Positions 25,832 through 34,528 of a stretch of DNA of 64,000 nucleotides are shown piece after piece. Position 1 is the first letter of the stretch; each line of letters opens with the position of its first letter. Both the position numbers and the translations under genes were made by a program. The DNA is from Flavobacterium sp. ACN2 (GTDB lineage: Bacteria; Bacteroidota; Bacteroidia; Flavobacteriales; Flavobacteriaceae). Location of the stretch: assembly GCF_002303885.1 (NCBI RefSeq), contig NZ_MRCM01000008.1, positions 1 through 64,000 of the forward strand, written 5' to 3'. The notes under the pieces are model-generated. The model ran no database searches. It saw nothing but the letters and a program-made list of their open reading frames with translations, and was not told the DNA's origin.

Positions 25832-26689
25832 ATGAAAACCTACTTTATTGCCATCTTAATGATGGTGTTTCCTTTCTTGATGCACAGTCAAGACGACGTT
25901 AAACTAAAGCAGATTAACATTGTAAGAACAAATTACCAAAACTCTAAAGATGGCGAAATTGTTAACAAAACAATAGTTTTTAAAGAAGGTAAACTTCAAA
26001 CCATAACCACTTCAGATGTTGTACAGCATTTCTATTACAACAAAAACGGTTTGCTGGATATGACCGTAAAAGACAAAGTTGGAAGCGATTGGAAAGAAGT
26101 AATCAACTATACTTACAACGCTGATAACAATATTACCAAATTTGTAAAAAAATATCAGGAAGGGCCTAATTATATTACAAAAGTGGTTTCTTTTGTATAT
26201 GAAGGAGCAAGGGTAAAAGTAACTACAAAAAAGAGCACCAACCATCAGAATTTAGTAGACGATATTGAATATCTTGTTGAAAACGGAATTATTGTAAGAC
26301 GTACTTCACGAGATAGAAATAAGGCTATTATTGGAAAATTAGAATATGTTTATGTAAACGACAATGTGTCAAGACATAAAGGATTGGTAGGAGATAAAAT
26401 CTCTAAATCATATACTTATGATGATAAAAAGTCGGTTGACCAGTTAATCGTTCAGAGTCTTTTTGGAGATAATTACAAAGTAATTGTTCCGATGGTTTCT
26501 TATCATGAAGAGGAATTTGAGTTTGAATCTATTTCTTATAATAACGAAATGAATTTCAGCCCATCATCTACAGCTTTAGTTGCGGTGAGCAGAAAATACA
26601 AATACAACAAATTAAATTACCCAATTTCTTGTTCTCAAATAGAAGAAAACGGAATTGTGAAAACGGAAAAAACGTTTATTTACGAATAA
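25832..26689 (+). CDS. Secreted hypothetical protein with RHS/YD-like repeats
   Basis: A 285-aa protein with signal peptide MKTYFIAILMMVFPFLMHSQ. The mature part is made of repeating beta segments such as VQHFYYNKNGLLDMTVKDKV, INYTYNADNNITKFVKKYQE and SYTYDDKKS, which have the Y-x-YD-x-x-G/N rhythm of YD-like repeats. Similar secreted proteins are common in Flavobacterium without known function. I chose the ATG at 25832 because it opens the signal peptide; an upstream ATG adds ten charged residues. Confidence 0.7.
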   Translation: MKTYFIAILMMVFPFLMHSQDDVKLKQINIVRTNYQNSKDGEIVNKTIVFKEGKLQTITTSDVVQHFYYNKNGLLDMTVKDKVGSDWKEVINYTYNADNNITKFVKKYQEGPNYITKVVSFVYEGARVKVTTKKSTNHQNLVDDIEYLVENGIIVRRTSRDRNKAIIGKLEYVYVNDNVSRHKGLVGDKISKSYTYDDKKSVDQLIVQSLFGDNYKVIVPMVSYHEEEFEFESISYNNEMNFSPSSTALVAVSRKYKYNKLNYPISCSQIEENGIVKTEKTFIYE

Positions 26690-26809
26690 AGGTTTTAAAC
26701 TTAGACCATTCATTTGAAAAGTGGAGCTTTAGTTGAGTTTATCTTGACGGGTTCCATTTTTTTTTGAATTATAATGTCTTAATATAAACGTAAAAACAAA
26801 ATTGTATAA

Positions 26810-26839
26810 TTGATTGTAGCTGACAAATGATTAAATTTG
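26810..26839 (+). promoter_or_regulatory. Consensus promoter of hflX
   Basis: TTG at 26810-26812, a 19-bp spacer and TAAATTTG at 26832-26839 match the Bacteroidota consensus exactly. The start codon lies 17 bp downstream. Confidence 0.8.
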
Positions 26840-26855
26840 CACCTTATTCAAGACT

Positions 26856-28091
26856 ATGTTAGAAAAAGAAGTTATAAATTTTGAGAGAACAGTTATCGTT
26901 GGTATTGTTACTCAGAATCAAAGTGAAGAAAAACTAAATGAATATTTAGACGAATTGGAGTTTTTAACTTTTACCGCTGGAGGTGAAGTTATTAAACGTT
27001 TTTCGCAGAAAATGGAACGCCCTAATCCGAAAACTTTTGTTGGAACAGGAAAAATTGACGACATCAATCTTTTTGTAAAAGAGAACAAAATATCTACTGT
27101 AATTTTTGATGATGAATTAACGCCATCTCAGCAAAAAAATATCTCAAGAATAATTGACTGCAAAATCTTAGACAGAACGAACTTGATTCTAGATATTTTT
27201 GCACAGAGAGCCGAAACTTCATACGCAAGAACGCAGGTAGAATTGGCGCAATGCCAATATTTGTTGCCAAGACTTTCTGGTTTATGGACACACCTTGAGC
27301 GTCAAAAAGGGGGTATCGGTATGCGTGGACCTGGAGAAACGGAGATTGAAACAGACAGACGTATTGTACGTGATAGAATTTCGTTGCTGAAAGATAAAAT
27401 CAAAACGATTGACAAGCAAATGAGTATTCAGCGAAGCAATCGTGGAGCAATGGTTCGTGTAGCTTTGGTTGGATATACCAATGTTGGAAAATCGACTTTA
27501 ATGAATGCAATTGGTAAAAGTGATGTTTTTGTTGAGAATAAATTATTTGCAACTTTAGACACAACAGTTAGAAAAGTGGTTATTAAAAACCTTCCTTTTT
27601 TGCTTTCTGATACAGTTGGATTTATTAGAAAATTACCAACACAATTGGTTGATTCTTTTAAAAGTACCCTAGATGAGGTTCGTGAAGCCGATTTGTTGCT
27701 TCATGTGGTAGATATTTCTCATCCAGATTTTGAGGATCATATCGAGTCTGTAAATAAGACTTTACAAGAGATCAAAAGCAACGATAAACCAACCATTATG
27801 GTTTTTAATAAAATCGATGCTTACAAACATTTAACTATCGAAGAAGATGATTTGATTACGGAAAGAACCAGAAAATACTGGACACTTGACGAGTGGAAAC
27901 AAACTTGGATGAGTAATGTTGGTCAGAATAAAGCTTTATTTATTTCTGCAAGAAATAAAGAGAATTTCGAAGAATTCAGAGAAACAGTTTATGAAGCTGT
28001 TCGCCAGATTCATATAACACGTTTTCCTTATAACAATTTCTTATATCCAGATTATAAGGATGCAGTTGAAAAGGATGACGAAGAGGAATAG
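26856..28091 (+). CDS. hflX: Ribosome-associated GTPase HflX
   Basis: A 411-aa GTPase of the Obg-HflX group, which binds the large ribosomal subunit and in other bacteria rescues stalled ribosomes. The N-terminal domain has KTFVGTGKIDDI and the family signature GGIGMRGPGETEIETDRR. The G domain (from about residue 200) has GYTNVGKSTLMNA, DTTVRK, DTVGFIRKLP and NKID. All nucleotide-binding motifs are intact. It stands alone behind a consensus promoter and is followed by a CGCAAAG-family stem-loop. Confidence 0.96.
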   Translation: MLEKEVINFERTVIVGIVTQNQSEEKLNEYLDELEFLTFTAGGEVIKRFSQKMERPNPKTFVGTGKIDDINLFVKENKISTVIFDDELTPSQQKNISRIIDCKILDRTNLILDIFAQRAETSYARTQVELAQCQYLLPRLSGLWTHLERQKGGIGMRGPGETEIETDRRIVRDRISLLKDKIKTIDKQMSIQRSNRGAMVRVALVGYTNVGKSTLMNAIGKSDVFVENKLFATLDTTVRKVVIKNLPFLLSDTVGFIRKLPTQLVDSFKSTLDEVREADLLLHVVDISHPDFEDHIESVNKTLQEIKSNDKPTIMVFNKIDAYKHLTIEEDDLITERTRKYWTLDEWKQTWMSNVGQNKALFISARNKENFEEFRETVYEAVRQIHITRFPYNNFLYPDYKDAVEKDDEEE

Positions 28092-28135
28092 TTAATTAAC
28101 CGCAAAGATTATTTAAATTATTTTCAGAAAAGTAT

Positions 28136-28177
28136 AAAGTTCGCAAAGCTATATGTAGATTTAGCTTTGCGAACTTT
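28136..28177. repeat. CGCAAAG-family stem-loop after hflX
   Basis: Perfect 16-bp arms AAAGTTCGCAAAGCTA and TAGCTTTGCGAACTTT with a 10-nt loop. The same words (TTCGCAAAGCT, CCGCAAAG, TTAGCGTT) build the array at 2.9-3.9 kb and the element at 34428-34525. It lies between convergent genes and could act as a terminator for either. Confidence 0.85.
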
Positions 28178-28254
28178 GCATTTTTATAAAAACGTAGCTT
28201 ATGAAAACCTTAGCGTTTTTTTAAGATAAAATATTAGCAGTTTCAATTTTCAGA

Positions 28255-29205
28255 TTAAAATCCAAAATTAACGCCTAAACCAAATACTTGTCTGGTTTGA
28301 AGCCCTCTGAAGGCATTGTCATCATATATTGCTTGAAAAGCAAAATTTGCAGATAAGAATTTGTTAATTTTCATAATGATATTCAAAGAATAATTGATAT
28401 CTACATTTTGAGGATCTTCTAGATAATTAGAATATAAATTAAGTGCGTTTTCTGCCGTTACATTCGTCATAATGGCTAATTTGTAATAAACTGATGCATA
28501 AAAACCCAGTTCATAGCGCATGGTTTTGCCTTCATCAACACCAAAATAATCTCCATCTACATAAGGCAGACCAGTAAACCTATCAATGCCGCTTGTATAA
28601 GCGTTGTCTACAAAAGTGAATTTTGAAGTCAGTGGGGCGAAGTTAATTTTAAGATTTTCATCTTTAGACCAATAAATACCAGGTCCAGTGGTAAGATATC
28701 CTGGCGACATAAACTTCGTCTGTTCAGTTCTGATTTCTTTACCGTTGGCATCCTGCCCATAAATATAACCTGTCGTAAATTGAGTTCTGAAGTTTAAGAA
28801 ATAAGAGTAATACCATTCACCAAAGGCTCTTTTACCAAGAATGGAGTTAAATTCTAAACGGTCATCCGTTTTTTTTCCGAAATCAGTATTTTTAGTTTGT
28901 AATAGACCGTATGACGCTAGTATTTTGTTGTCCCAGGTTACATCTTCTTTTTTGTAATTGAAGTCGTAATTGATTCCGAGTGTTCCCGAAAAGCTGTCTT
29001 CACCTCCCGCAATCCAGTTATTGAAGCTGGACTGATTTAATAAAAGAGATACGGTTCCTTTTGCTTTCCAGCCTTCTTTTTCAATTGTATCATTGATTTT
29101 TTTTACGGCTTTTTCGGTGTTTTGTGCTAGTTCTTTTTCGGTGTTTTGGGCTTGAACAAAAGTAAGATTTGCTAAAACGAAGAGCAATGATAGAATCTTT
29201 CTCAT
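28255..29205 (-). CDS. DUF3078 outer-membrane beta-barrel protein
   Basis: A 316-aa protein with signal peptide MRKILSLLFVLANLTFVQAQ, a short Gln/Asn/Lys spacer and the DUF3078 start GWKAKGTVSLLLNQSSFNNW. Alternating beta strands follow, ending GLGVNFGF with a terminal Phe typical of outer-membrane barrels. The function of the family is unknown. It lies at the end of the SUF gene string in the same orientation, an arrangement I also recall from other Flavobacteriia. The ATG at 29203-29205 opens the signal peptide and is preferred to one 27 bp further upstream. Confidence 0.85.
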   Translation of the reverse strand: MRKILSLLFVLANLTFVQAQNTEKELAQNTEKAVKKINDTIEKEGWKAKGTVSLLLNQSSFNNWIAGGEDSFSGTLGINYDFNYKKEDVTWDNKILASYGLLQTKNTDFGKKTDDRLEFNSILGKRAFGEWYYSYFLNFRTQFTTGYIYGQDANGKEIRTEQTKFMSPGYLTTGPGIYWSKDENLKINFAPLTSKFTFVDNAYTSGIDRFTGLPYVDGDYFGVDEGKTMRYELGFYASVYYKLAIMTNVTAENALNLYSNYLEDPQNVDINYSLNIIMKINKFLSANFAFQAIYDDNAFRGLQTRQVFGLGVNFGF

Positions 29206-29283
29206 GGTTTTTAGTTTAGAGTGTATTATCAAATATACTAAAAACCAATGGAAAGTTAAGAGATGTTATCCTGTTATTGCAGG

Positions 29284-29793
29284 TTATTTCTTAGATTCTT
29301 TGTATAAAGGCACTGCAGAGCATGCTTCGCCGTACATAATGCTTCTGGCAAATGGCTGAAGATAAGTTGTTGCCAAAATGTAAGCCCTCATAGGAACGGG
29401 TTTTCTCGAGCAACCTTTTACAATTACAGGTTTGCCTTTGTATGCAGAGTAATCAATTTTAGTTAGAATTTCTTCGTAAAGACTGGCGTCAAGATCTTCA
29501 ATTGTTCCGTTAACGACTTTTTTTGCGAAAGGTGCTAAATGAACACTTACCAAAATTAATGCCCAAGCCGGAATTATAGCATCTGTACTGCAATGTACAG
29601 CCACATATTGATCTTGATATTGTGACCAATCGTGGTTTTTAAGGTGTTCTCTAAAGTCTTTTTCTTTCAATAAAAAACCTTCCAAAAGCCATTGCGAAAT
29701 GTCAATCTGCACACGCATTCCTTTTGGATAATAATCCTCCAAATCAAAAACTTCTAAAGCACTATTGGCAACTTTATTGATAATTTCTTCCAT
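29284..29793 (-). CDS. DUF2480 family protein
   Basis: A 169-aa cytoplasmic protein beginning MEEIINKVANSALEVFDLED. It has HDWSQYQDQYVAVHCSTDAI in the middle and IVKGCSRKPVPMRAYILATT near the C-terminus, features I associate with DUF2480. The function is unknown, but it is a regular member of the SUF gene string in Flavobacteriia, and its conserved Cys and Lys suggest a link to Fe-S metabolism. The ATG at 29791-29793 is chosen because the upstream extension (MKRETSNLKLTFH) is translated from a dyad repeat. Confidence 0.82.
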   Translation of the reverse strand: MEEIINKVANSALEVFDLEDYYPKGMRVQIDISQWLLEGFLLKEKDFREHLKNHDWSQYQDQYVAVHCSTDAIIPAWALILVSVHLAPFAKKVVNGTIEDLDASLYEEILTKIDYSAYKGKPVIVKGCSRKPVPMRAYILATTYLQPFARSIMYGEACSAVPLYKESKK

Positions 29794-29875
29794 ATGAAAA
29801 GTTAGTTTCAAGTTTGAGGTTTCACGTTTCAAGTTGTGTAACCTGAAACGTGAAACTTTAAACCTGAAACAAATA

Positions 29876-30199
29876 TTAAAGCATTCCTAATTCTAATTTC
29901 GCTTCTTCGCTCATTAAATCTTTGCTCCAAGGCGGATCAAAAGTAATTTCAACGTCAACATCTTTAATGTTTTCGATTGTTTTTACTTTTTCTTCTACTT
30001 CTCTTGGTAAACTTTCGGCAACTGGGCAGTTTGGAGAAGTAAGCGTCATAAGGATTTTTACTTCGTAATCTGTATTTACCATTACATCGTAAATTAATCC
30101 TAATTCGTAAATATCTACAGGAATCTCAGGATCGTAAATGCCTTTTAAAACTCTTACAATTGATTCTCCTAATTCGTTTGTGTCTATTTCTTGTTCCAT
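29876..30199 (-). CDS. SUF-associated DUF59 (MIP18-like) protein
   Basis: A 107-aa DUF59 protein of the SufT type that helps mature Fe-S proteins. It contains LKGIYDPEIPVDIYELGLIY, LTSPNCPVAESLPREVEEKV with the conserved Cys, and the C-terminal VDVEITFDPPWSKDLMSEEA. It lies downstream of sufE in the same orientation, with a palindromic element in the spacer, and is probably part of the sufS-sufE transcript. Confidence 0.9.
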   Translation of the reverse strand: MEQEIDTNELGESIVRVLKGIYDPEIPVDIYELGLIYDVMVNTDYEVKILMTLTSPNCPVAESLPREVEEKVKTIENIKDVDVEITFDPPWSKDLMSEEAKLELGML

Positions 30200-30217
30200 T
30201 TTGTTATTTGTTTTTTT

Positions 30218-30278
30218 GCCACGAATTTCACAAATTTCCCGAATTTAAAAATTAGTGATAATTTGTGAAATTCGTGGC
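30218..30278. repeat. GCCACGAATT dyad inside the SUF operon
   Basis: Perfect 19-bp arms GCCACGAATTTCACAAATT (30218-30236) and its complement (30260-30278) between sufE and the DUF59 gene. It belongs to the same family as 12842-12921 and 60121-60179. Confidence 0.9.
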
Positions 30279-30288
30279 AGAAAGAATT

Positions 30289-30714
30289 TTAATTATTGCT
30301 TTTTGCATCAAAAGCCAAAGCGTACATTTTGATGTTTTTTATCATCGAAACCAAACCGTTGGCACGAGTTGCAGATAAATGTTCTTTTAGTCCAATTTCG
30401 TCGATAAAATCCGTATCGGCTTCTAGGATATCTTTTGGTTTTTGATTGGAAAAAGCACGAATTAAAATTGCGATTATTCCTTTTGTCAAAATAGCATCGC
30501 TATCTGCTGTAAAAACAATTTTATCTTCGTTTTGTTCACCTTGCAACCAAACTTTTGACTGACAACCTTTAATTAAATTATCGTCGGTTTTGTATTCTTC
30601 TTTTATTAAAGGAAGACTTTTTCCTAGTTCGATGATGTATTCATAACGCTGCATCCAATCATCAAACATTGAAAATTCGTCTATTATTTCGTTTTGTATT
30701 TCTTTTATTGTCAT
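30289..30714 (-). CDS. sufE: SufE sulfur-transfer protein
   Basis: A 141-aa protein. SufE takes the persulfide from SufS and passes it to the SufBCD scaffold. The acceptor Cys51 lies in DDNLIKGCQSKVWLQG, the position known for SufE, and FSMFDDWMQRYEYIIELGKS is the family N-terminus. It overlaps no neighbour and lies 2 bp after the lipoprotein gene that separates it from sufS. Confidence 0.95.
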   Translation of the reverse strand: MTIKEIQNEIIDEFSMFDDWMQRYEYIIELGKSLPLIKEEYKTDDNLIKGCQSKVWLQGEQNEDKIVFTADSDAILTKGIIAILIRAFSNQKPKDILEADTDFIDEIGLKEHLSATRANGLVSMIKNIKMYALAFDAKSNN

Positions 30715-30716
30715 AA

Positions 30717-31142
30717 TTATTCTTTAGAAAAATCAACTAATAAATTAACTAGTTTTTCAATTTCTTTTGGAGGAAAACCATTATCGAAACCTGGAGTTTC
30801 ATACGTTTTTCCGTCTTTTACTATTTTTAAATTTCCTATTGCAGCACCGTCATAAGTGCGTTTATCCGTTGGGGCTTTTAAAGTAGAAAGTCCTTCTAAA
30901 TTTACTTTTGAAAAAGCATCAACAATTTTATTCCATTTTGCATCATCTATATTGCTGCTAACGGCTTCAGCATTACGTTCCTTAATAACCGAAACAGTTT
31001 TGTCTTGTACCGTTATCACTTTAAAATAACCTCTAGAATGAGCGGAGTATTCAATTTGTGTCGATTTCATATCGGTCTTTTTTTGACTGCAACATCCAGT
31101 TGCAATAAAAAGAGTTAAAAGCAATAGTGATAATATTCTCAT
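30717..31142 (-). CDS. Small lipoprotein between sufS and sufE
   Basis: A 141-aa protein with signal MRILSLLLLTLFIATGCCSQ and a lipobox Cys at 17 followed by a second Cys. The mature domain (YFKVITVQDKTVSVIKER, LSTLKAPTDKRTYDGAAIGN) looks like a small beta-rich domain I cannot name. It is tightly packed, 11 bp after sufS and 2 bp before sufE, so it is co-transcribed with both. A role in Fe-S assembly is doubtful, because a lipoprotein is exported while SufS and SufE act in the cytoplasm. Confidence 0.75.
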   Translation of the reverse strand: MRILSLLLLTLFIATGCCSQKKTDMKSTQIEYSAHSRGYFKVITVQDKTVSVIKERNAEAVSSNIDDAKWNKIVDAFSKVNLEGLSTLKAPTDKRTYDGAAIGNLKIVKDGKTYETPGFDNGFPPKEIEKLVNLLVDFSKE

Positions 31143-31153
31143 ACGTTTCTTTT

Positions 31154-32368
31154 TTAGCTTAACATGGTTTGTGCTTTTTTCACAGCATCAACCATTGCGT
31201 CAATTTCTTCTTTTGTGTTGTAAAAAGAGAAAGAAGCACGAATTGTTCCTGGAATACAGAAGAAATTCATGATCGGTTGCGCACAATGATGTCCTGTTCT
31301 AACGGCAATTCCTAATTTATCTATAATAGAACCAACATCATACGGGTGAATTCCATCAATATTAAATGAAACTACAGAAGCTTTATTTTTGGTGTTTCCA
31401 TAAATTCGGATACCTTCAATTTCGTTAAGGCGTTTTGTAGCATGTTCTAATAATTCATTTTCATATTCATGAATTTTATCAAAACCGATCTCGTTTAAAT
31501 AATCAATGGCAGTTCCTAAAACAATTCCGCCAGCGATATTTGGAGTTCCAGCTTCAAATTTATGAGGAAGATCAGCGTAAGTTGTTTTCTCGAAAGTAAC
31601 TTCTTTGATCATTTCACCACCGCCTTGGTAAGGAGGAAGTTTGTTAAGCCATTCTTCTTTTCCGTAAAGAATTCCTGTTCCTGTTGGTCCGCACATTTTA
31701 TGACCAGAAAAAGCATAAAAATCACAATCTAATTCTTGAACATTTGGTTTTAAATGCGGAACAGCTTGCGCGCCATCAATTAAAACTGCTGCGCCTACAG
31801 AATGTGCTTTGTCAATAATATATTTGATTGGATTGATTACACCCAATGCATTTGAAATATGATTTACGGTAACAATTTTTGTTTTGTCTGAAAGCAATTT
31901 GTCAAATTCCTCAATAATTAATTCTCCATTGTCATTGATTGGGATAACTTTTAAAATTGCTCCAGTTTTTTCGCATAACATTTGCCAAGGCACAATATTA
32001 CTGTGATGTTCTAATGAAGAAACTACAACTTCGTCACCAGGTTTTAAAATGGAAGCAAAACCATTTGAAACCAAATTAATTCCGTGTGTTGTTCCCGAAG
32101 TAAAAAGAACTTCGTGTGCGTGTTTGGCGTTGATATGGTCCTTTACTTTTCCGCGAGCAACTTCGTAAGCATCAGTTGCTAACTGGCTCAAAGTGTGAAC
32201 GCCACGGTGAATATTGGCATTGATTTCGTTATAATATTTTACTTCTGCATCAATTACAACTTGTGGTTTTTGCGAAGTAGCTCCGTTGTCGAAATATACT
32301 AATGGCTTTCCGTTTACAGTTTGAGAAAGTATTGGGAAATCAGCTCTTATTTTTTGAATATCTAGCAT
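31154..32368 (-). CDS. sufS: Cysteine desulfurase SufS
   Basis: A 404-aa PLP enzyme of the group II desulfurases that takes sulfur from cysteine as a persulfide. The PLP lysine lies in DFYAFSGHKMCGPTGTGILY and the persulfide Cys362 in VRTGHHCAQPIM; SSLEHHSNIVPWQ is also conserved. In typical Flavobacteriia it follows sufD directly; here two plus-strand genes lie between. It has its own -7 box at 32394-32401. Confidence 0.96.
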   Translation of the reverse strand: MLDIQKIRADFPILSQTVNGKPLVYFDNGATSQKPQVVIDAEVKYYNEINANIHRGVHTLSQLATDAYEVARGKVKDHINAKHAHEVLFTSGTTHGINLVSNGFASILKPGDEVVVSSLEHHSNIVPWQMLCEKTGAILKVIPINDNGELIIEEFDKLLSDKTKIVTVNHISNALGVINPIKYIIDKAHSVGAAVLIDGAQAVPHLKPNVQELDCDFYAFSGHKMCGPTGTGILYGKEEWLNKLPPYQGGGEMIKEVTFEKTTYADLPHKFEAGTPNIAGGIVLGTAIDYLNEIGFDKIHEYENELLEHATKRLNEIEGIRIYGNTKNKASVVSFNIDGIHPYDVGSIIDKLGIAVRTGHHCAQPIMNFFCIPGTIRASFSFYNTKEEIDAMVDAVKKAQTMLS

Positions 32369-32393
32369 GTCTTATTTAGAAAAAATCTATTTA

Positions 32394-32401
32394 CAAAAGT
32401 A
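32394..32401 (-). promoter_or_regulatory. -7 box TACTTTTG upstream of sufS
   Basis: An exact TAnnTTTG match 25 bp upstream of the sufS start. It suggests that the sufS-sufE half is transcribed on its own. A clear -33 TTG at the usual distance is not seen. Confidence 0.5.
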
Positions 32402-32589
32402 CTAAAACTAAATTTGTTTATACAGCAATTCTATAATTTCCTTTTATGATGCCATTGATTAAAGGCTTAAATGATGATTTTTTAAAAATCGGTTCGATTT
32501 TCTGAATTATCTGAAACAGTTTTCTAATTTGATGCTTAAAATCGTGAACATAAATTATTTATATTGCATTAAAAATAAATTAAATCATC

Positions 32590-33939
32590 ATGAAAAAATT
32601 TCTCAAAGTACTTTTGCTTGCAGTGGTTCTTGCTTTTTTATATTTCGGATTTACAACTTATCCAAAGCTTGATTTGATTTCAGGCTTCTCGGCCAAAAGT
32701 GTCGCATCTGGACATTTTATAGATAATCGTCCGTTGGATCTAATTGAGAAAACCGACAATGATATCGATATGATTGATCTGGCGAAAAACTCCATTGATG
32801 ATGCAGGAAAATATGCTATTTCTTCTGTTTATGGATTGAAAGAAAGAAAAGCAATTTATCGTGAAGGCCTTGGAGCAACTTTGATTAATGATAATTTTGA
32901 TGTTTCAAAACCATATCTACTTCCAAAGAGAACGAAATTAGAAAACAATCTTCCTTTTCCATACGGAAATAATGAGCCAAAAGACACTGCATTTTCTGAT
33001 GTAGATTATTCGAAATTGAAAAAAGCTGTCGATAATGCTTTTGACAAAACAGGCGGAAGAATCAAAAGAACTCGTGCTGTTGTGGTTTTGTATAAAGATA
33101 GATTGATAGCCGAAAAATACGATACAGGTTTTAATAAAGACAGTAAAATTTTAGGCTGGTCAATGACAAAAAGCATTACAAGTTCGGCTTTTGGAGTTTT
33201 GGCTAAACAAGGAAAAATAGATATTTACAAACCTGCTCCAGTTATAGAATGGAAAAATGATGAGCGTAAAAACATCACACTTAATGATTTGCTTCACATG
33301 AATTCTGGTTTAGAATGGGAAGAGAATTACAGTACAATCTGTGATGCTACAAAAATGCTTTTTCAGGCCGAAGATATGGGAAAAGTACAATTGGATAAAC
33401 CAGCACAATTTAAACCCAATACACATTGGAATTATTCGTCAGGAACGACCAATTTATTATCTCTGATTTTAAGAAGACAATTCAAAACACAACAAGAATA
33501 TCTTGATTTTTGGTACAGCGCCGTAATTGACAAAATCGGAATGAATTCTATGATTGTCGAACAAGATATGTCAGGAACTTTCGTAGGTTCATCTTACGGA
33601 TGGGCAACGCCAAGAGATTGGTCAAAATTTGGATTATTATATCTGCACAAAGGAAACTGGAATGGTGAGCAAATTCTAGACGAAAGCTGGGTAAAATACA
33701 CCGTAACTCCAACAAATACTTCTGATGGCAAATATGGTGCACAGTTTTGGTTAAACGCTGGAGGAAAATTCCCTGATGTTCCTCGGGATATGTTTTATTG
33801 CAGCGGTTATCAAGGTCAAATGGTAGCGATTATTCCGTCTCTGGATATGGTAATTGTAAGAATGGGAGTAAGAGAAGGTGATAAAAGTTTTGACTTTAAT
33901 GGGTTTTTGAAAGAGATAATTGAAAGTGTCAACAAATAA
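32590..33939 (+). CDS. Serine hydrolase of the class C beta-lactamase/PBP4*-like family
   Basis: A 449-aa protein with an N-terminal signal or anchor (MKKFLKVLLLAVVLAFLYFG). The catalytic motif SxxK is in LGWSMTKSITSSAF. The Tyr motif is in PNTHWNYSSGTTNLL and the C-terminal box has a Gly-rich SGYQGQMVAII. Such enzymes hydrolyse esters or D-amino-acid peptides; real beta-lactamase activity is rare. It is transcribed against the SUF operon that surrounds it, and the EF-Tu domain-like gene follows after 3 bp. Confidence 0.88.
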   Translation: MKKFLKVLLLAVVLAFLYFGFTTYPKLDLISGFSAKSVASGHFIDNRPLDLIEKTDNDIDMIDLAKNSIDDAGKYAISSVYGLKERKAIYREGLGATLINDNFDVSKPYLLPKRTKLENNLPFPYGNNEPKDTAFSDVDYSKLKKAVDNAFDKTGGRIKRTRAVVVLYKDRLIAEKYDTGFNKDSKILGWSMTKSITSSAFGVLAKQGKIDIYKPAPVIEWKNDERKNITLNDLLHMNSGLEWEENYSTICDATKMLFQAEDMGKVQLDKPAQFKPNTHWNYSSGTTNLLSLILRRQFKTQQEYLDFWYSAVIDKIGMNSMIVEQDMSGTFVGSSYGWATPRDWSKFGLLYLHKGNWNGEQILDESWVKYTVTPTNTSDGKYGAQFWLNAGGKFPDVPRDMFYCSGYQGQMVAIIPSLDMVIVRMGVREGDKSFDFNGFLKEIIESVNK

Positions 33940-33942
33940 TAA

Positions 33943-34413
33943 ATGGCGATTCTAAAAAGAATAGAAAATGATGAGCTTTATTTATATATGAATGGAGTTC
34001 TAATTTACAAACGTTGGTTAAATACTGGGAATTCTAAAATATTTGACATAATGGCTTATGACAAGTATACGTTAATGAGTTATACAGATTTACAGTATGA
34101 AAATTCAAATGAATTATTATCTGTTAAAGCAAAGATTAAATTAAAAGATACTGTTGAGGGAGGAAGGCGAACTGGAATTATAAGTGGTTATAGACCTAAT
34201 CATGTTTTTGAGTATGGAATTGGTGGGAAAATAAATCAAACTTTTATGGGAGATATTATATTTGAAAATCAATCGACTATAGAATTAGGAGAAGAAAAAA
34301 TAGTTACAGTCAGATTTTTGCTTAATCAGTCAATTGAAAAATATCTTAATAAAGGACAGGTCTGGTGGATTCATGAAGGACCGAATTTGATTGGAAATGC
34401 AGAAATTTTATAA
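33943..34413 (+). CDS. Free-standing EF-Tu domain 3-like protein
   Basis: A 156-aa protein. Residues about 60-156 follow the C-terminal beta-barrel of EF-Tu: VKAKIKLKDTVEGGRRTGII with the EGGR(R/H)T motif, then SGYRPNHVFEY with GYRP, a central GDIIFENQSTIELGEEKIVT, and the end KGQVWWIHEGPNLIGNAEIL like the EF-Tu end (R-F-A-I-R-E-G-G...G-A). No GTPase domain is present. The first 60 residues are unassigned. Domain 3 in EF-Tu contacts aminoacyl-tRNA and EF-Ts. The role here is unknown; it may be a partner or decoy. It starts 3 bp after the serine hydrolase stop. Confidence 0.7.
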   Translation: MAILKRIENDELYLYMNGVLIYKRWLNTGNSKIFDIMAYDKYTLMSYTDLQYENSNELLSVKAKIKLKDTVEGGRRTGIISGYRPNHVFEYGIGGKINQTFMGDIIFENQSTIELGEEKIVTVRFLLNQSIEKYLNKGQVWWIHEGPNLIGNAEIL

Positions 34414-34427
34414 GTATTACAGATAAT

Positions 34428-34525
34428 TAACCGCAAAGACGCCAAGTAAAAAGCGCAAAGTTCGCAAAGTTTAAACTAAACCTTGCGAACTTTGCGTAAA
34501 TCTTTGCGAACCTTTCGGTTAAACA
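34428..34525. repeat. CGCAAAG-family dyad between convergent genes
   Basis: Nested arms: AACCGCAAAG with the final CTTTCGGTT, and GCGCAAAGTTCGCAAAG with TTGCGAACTTTGCG. It separates the EF-Tu-like gene (+) from sufD (-) and may terminate both. Related to 28136-28177 and to the array at 2.9-3.9 kb. Confidence 0.8.
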
Positions 34526-34528
34526 ATT

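Noticed and set aside
34428..34525. Riboswitch
   Set aside because: The dyad lies between convergent genes and repeats the CGCAAAG words of other intergenic elements; it is not in a 5' leader.
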